Source: DAOTTI01 sp034437795 (GTDB taxonomy: Bacteria > Chloroflexota > UBA11872 > UBA12225). From it: 23,991 bases of DNA. Location: the NCBI GenBank assembly GCA_034437795.1, contig DAOTTI010000024.1, forward strand, positions 1 to 23,991, in the 5' to 3' direction. This document shows, piece after piece, positions 21,533-23,991 of the stretch. The notes under the pieces are model-generated. The model did no database searches. It worked only from the letters and a program-made list of their open reading frames with translations, and was not told the DNA's origin. Position 1 is the stretch's first letter. Each line of letters starts with the position of its first letter. Position numbers and translations under genes: made by a program.

Positions 21533-22351
21533 CTACGATGCGACCTGGTAGTAGGGGCGATCGGTCGGTCGCAGGTCCAGCAGCTTGATGCTCAGGTTCT
21601 GCCTGCCGGCCAGCTCCACCACCGCCTTGAGGTTGGCCAGCTTGGCGTTGAGGCCATCGGCGCTGCCGACGATCACCCGCCAGTCGCGGTCGGTGACGAA
21701 GACCAGCCCCTGGGGCGAGTACTCCACGTCATGCACCGTGAGGCCGGCCAGGGGAAAGGCCTTCACCAGCTCGCGCGCCGCCAGCAGCACGCGCTGCTCC
21801 ACCTGATCCCCCGGCCGGAGCTCGCGGCCCGTGGTGTCGCGGATCACCAGGGCGGCGGGGTCGGTGGGCCGTGGCGGCGTCGCCACGGCCGGCGCCTCAC
21901 CGAGCACCACCCCCTGGTCATCGACCCAGAAGGGGCCGTTGGACGCCTGCCAGGTGGCGATGGGCACGCGTTCTTCAAGCTCGATCTCCACCACGTTCGG
22001 CAGCCGGGGCACCACCCGCGCGCGGCGCACACTGGGCACGGCGGCGACCTCGGCTGCGACGCGGCTGGTATTCAGCAGGAAGATGTTGTGGCCCACCACC
22101 TGCGAGAGCTGCGTGGCGCGGGTGATGGCCGCCTGGGCCGACGCCGACCCGCGCCGGACGACGATCTGCTCCACGCGAAAGCGCGGTGACGTGAGCAGCC
22201 CCAGGGACAGGGCCAGCAGCGCGGCCGCCCCCACCATCGACAGCCAGCGGGGCCCGAGCCAGTGCAGGACCTGGCGCCAGCGGGAGCGGCGCAGGGCGCG
22301 CTGCACCGCGCCGGTCTTGGCCCCCCGTGCGCTCCGCCGGCGCCGTGTCAC
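21533..22351 (-). CDS. ftsQ: Cell division protein FtsQ (DivIB)
   Basis: Bitopic divisome protein linking cytoplasmic and outer-face division proteins (FtsB/FtsL). It has 272 aa. A strongly basic cytoplasmic tail is ~1-35, one membrane helix ~37-54 (WLSMVGAAALLALSLGLL), then the POTRA domain ~57-128 (FRVEQIVVRRGSA, VGHNIFLLNT, VPSVRRARVVPRLPNVVEIELEER) and the FtsQ beta domain to the end (GLVFVTDRDWRVIVG). The start is GTG 22351 with GGAGG 4-5 nt upstream. It lies 67 nt after murB. A hairpin and the ftsA promoter follow. Confidence 0.95.
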   Translation of the reverse strand: MTRRRRSARGAKTGAVQRALRRSRWRQVLHWLGPRWLSMVGAAALLALSLGLLTSPRFRVEQIVVRRGSASAQAAITRATQLSQVVGHNIFLLNTSRVAAEVAAVPSVRRARVVPRLPNVVEIELEERVPIATWQASNGPFWVDDQGVVLGEAPAVATPPRPTDPAALVIRDTTGRELRPGDQVEQRVLLAARELVKAFPLAGLTVHDVEYSPQGLVFVTDRDWRVIVGSADGLNAKLANLKAVVELAGRQNLSIKLLDLRPTDRPYYQVAS

Positions 22352-22418
22352 CGGCCCTCCACCGCGGGCACACCCTGCCGCGCCCGCCGTCGTTGCGCGC
22401 TGGCCCGCCAGCGTCCCG

Positions 22419-23375
22419 TCACAGCCCCTCCACCTCGTGCGGCGCCCATTCGCCGGCCAGCAGGATCTCCAGCTCCAGTCGGATCCCGTGTACCGCCTCG
22501 ACCCGCTGCTGCGCCAGGCGGATCAGGCACAGCACGTCCGCCGCCCGCGCGGCGCCGCGGTTGACGATGAAGTTGCCGTGCTTCTCTGAGATCTGCGCGT
22601 CTCCCACTGCGGTGCCCTTGAGACCGGCCGTGTCGATCAGCCGGCCGGCCACGTCCGGATAGGGGTTCTTGAACACCGAGCCGCAGCTTCGCTCGGCCGG
22701 CTGCTTCGCGCGGCGCTGGCGCTCGAAGTCTTCGATCCGGGCCAGGGCCGCCTGCCGGTCGCCCGGGCGCAGGCGCAGGTCAACGGTGAGAATGGCCCCT
22801 CGCGCGCCGGCGCCTTTGAAGCGGCTGGTCCGGTAGCCGTACGCCAGGTCGGCCACGTCCAGCACGCGCTCCCCATCAGGGAGCCAGGCCCGCACCCGCT
22901 CGACGATCCCCGCCATGTCGCCATCGTATGCGCCGGCGTTGCCCGCAGCCGCCCCGCCGATGGTGCCGGGAATGCCGGCCGCCCACTCCAGGCCGGTCCA
23001 GCCCAGCGAGGCCGTCCAGCGGCACAGCCCGGCGGTGCTGACGCCGGCGTCGCACCGCAGGTGGACCGCATCTGCCGTCTCGTCCAGGACCTCGGCGCTG
23101 TGGCGGCGCAGCGTCTCGGGGCGCTCTACCTTGATGGCCAGGCCCCGCACCCCGCCATCGGCGATGAGCATGTTGCTCCCGCCTCCAATGAGCAGCCAGG
23201 GCACGGCCAGCCGCTCGGCCGCACTGAGGCAGCGGGCCAGCTCGGCGGCGCCGCGCGCGCGCACGAAGAAGTCGGCGGGACCGCCGACCTTGAGCGACGT
23301 GAACGGCGCGAGGGGCACGTCGCGCTCCACGGCCAGCCCCGTGGCATACGACAGTTCCAGGGCGTCAACCGGCAC
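22419..23375 (-). CDS. murB: UDP-N-acetylenolpyruvoylglucosamine reductase
   Basis: FAD enzyme reducing UDP-GlcNAc-enolpyruvate to UDP-MurNAc in peptidoglycan synthesis. It has 318 aa. FAD-binding motifs are PFTSLKVGGPADFF (24-37), LIGGGSNMLIADGGVRG (62-78) and AAGIPGTIGGAAAGNAGAY (132-150). Active-site residues are R182 (GYRTSRFKG), S233 (CGSVFKNP) and a C-terminal Glu, probably E303. The short form without the type I tyrosine loop suggests type II MurB. The start is GTG 23375, 11 nt inside the end of murC, so the two are translationally coupled. Confidence 0.97.
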   Translation of the reverse strand: MPVDALELSYATGLAVERDVPLAPFTSLKVGGPADFFVRARGAAELARCLSAAERLAVPWLLIGGGSNMLIADGGVRGLAIKVERPETLRRHSAEVLDETADAVHLRCDAGVSTAGLCRWTASLGWTGLEWAAGIPGTIGGAAAGNAGAYDGDMAGIVERVRAWLPDGERVLDVADLAYGYRTSRFKGAGARGAILTVDLRLRPGDRQAALARIEDFERQRRAKQPAERSCGSVFKNPYPDVAGRLIDTAGLKGTAVGDAQISEKHGNFIVNRGAARAADVLCLIRLAQQRVEAVHGIRLELEILLAGEWAPHEVEGL

Positions 23376-23991
23376 GGGACGCCTCCTCCAAGGCGGCGAC
23401 GAGTTCCGTCGCCAGCAGATTGATCGGTCCGGCGCCCATCACCAGCGCCACGTCGCCCGGCCGAAGCTCCTGCTGCAGCACGCGCCGCGCCTCCGCCGCG
23501 TCCGGCACGTGGCGGGCCCCGCGATGGCCGCGGGCGCGGATGGCGTCCACCAGCTCGGCGCTGCCGCGGTCCGGGCCCACCGGCTCGCGCCCGGAAGGGG
23601 AGTAGACGTCGGTCAATAGAACGTAATCGGCCGCGTCGAAGGCGCAGGCGAACTCGTCGAAGAGACGGTCGGTGCGCACGCGCAGGTGGGGCTGGAACAC
23701 CACCCACAGCCGGCCGCGGCGGGGTAGGAGCCGGCGCGCCGCGTCGAGATTGACCCGCACCTCGGTAGGATGGTGGCCGTAATCGTCGTAGACGCGCACC
23801 CCGGCGGCCGCGCCGGCCAGCTGGAACCGGCGGCGCACCCCGCGAAAGCCGGCCAGGATCGCGCCGGCCGGCGCGGGCGGGACGCCGGCGCGGGCGCAGA
23901 CGGCCAGCGCCGCCAGGGCGTTAAGCACGTGGTGCCGGCCCGGGAGCTGGAGGGCGGCGTCGAAGGGCTGCCCCGCCGCCTCCGGGGGCAC
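23365..23991 (-). CDS. murC: UDP-N-acetylmuramate-L-alanine ligase, C-terminal part (cut by window edge)
   Basis: ATP-dependent ligase adding L-Ala to UDP-MurNAc. The visible 208 residues cover the end of the central ATPase domain (LPGRHHVLNALAALAV) and the C-terminal domain: YDDYGHHPTEV (Mur-ligase signature), VFQPHLRVRTDRLFDEF and DVALVMGAGPINLL. The N-terminal half with the P-loop lies beyond the window. The apparent GTG at the very end is only where the window stops. It overlaps murB by 11 nt in the order murC-murB-ftsQ-ftsA. Confidence 0.96.
   Translation of the reverse strand: MPPEAAGQPFDAALQLPGRHHVLNALAALAVCARAGVPPAPAGAILAGFRGVRRRFQLAGAAAGVRVYDDYGHHPTEVRVNLDAARRLLPRRGRLWVVFQPHLRVRTDRLFDEFACAFDAADYVLLTDVYSPSGREPVGPDRGSAELVDAIRARGHRGARHVPDAAEARRVLQQELRPGDVALVMGAGPINLLATELVAALEEASRAG

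Overview
The window is high-GC bacterial chromosome. It carries housekeeping genes with repeat-rich spacers. Gene content (long-form IspG, YsgA-PheS-PheT, RsfS, MutS2, a Mur/Fts cluster) and spacer style (CCCTCTCCC palindromes, purine-rich 'ggaagaatgaa' and 'ttcaaggttcaaag' patches, GGAGACGC minisatellites) suggest a Chloroflexota relative, perhaps class Chloroflexia. That assignment is an inference from memory of genome style; no search was run.

Left part (1-1770): the last ~28 nt of a 16S rRNA gene, then a spacer with a CTAG-rich ~11-bp tandem repeat, a perfect hairpin and an intrinsic terminator. There is no 23S, 5S or tRNA before the terminator, so this 16S gene looks unlinked from 23S. 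RNase P RNA (rnpB) and tRNA-Glu(UUC) follow. Next (1770-4919, plus strand) come a long-form ispG carrying an in-frame minisatellite and an orphan LuxR-type regulator whose receiver lacks the phospho-acceptor Asp.

Middle part: a minus-strand set of tiny reading frames linked by GTGA stop/start overlaps (membrane peptide, linker ORF, lipoprotein-like peptide) and a class-I/II type histone deacetylase family enzyme. Divergent from it, on the plus strand, run xseA, xseB, an MscS channel and nadD. After a palindrome cluster, rsfS has its own extended -10 promoter and is followed by a small YtxH-like membrane protein.

Right part (minus strand, read right to left): murC (cut by the window edge), murB, ftsQ, ftsA, then rpmI-rplT, terminator, ysgA-pheS-pheT, terminator, mutS2. 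Two normally longer clusters meet between ftsA and rpmI: ftsZ does not follow ftsA and infC does not precede rpmI. The 353-nt junction is filled by a dispersed repeat whose other clear copy lies inverted near position 500, and a related fragment lies in frame inside mutS2. I found no CRISPR array, transposase, phage gene or obvious defence system. The most unusual items are the unlinked 16S with its phased CTAG repeat, the repeat-associated junction, the GTGA-linked small ORFs and the Glu-for-Asp receiver.
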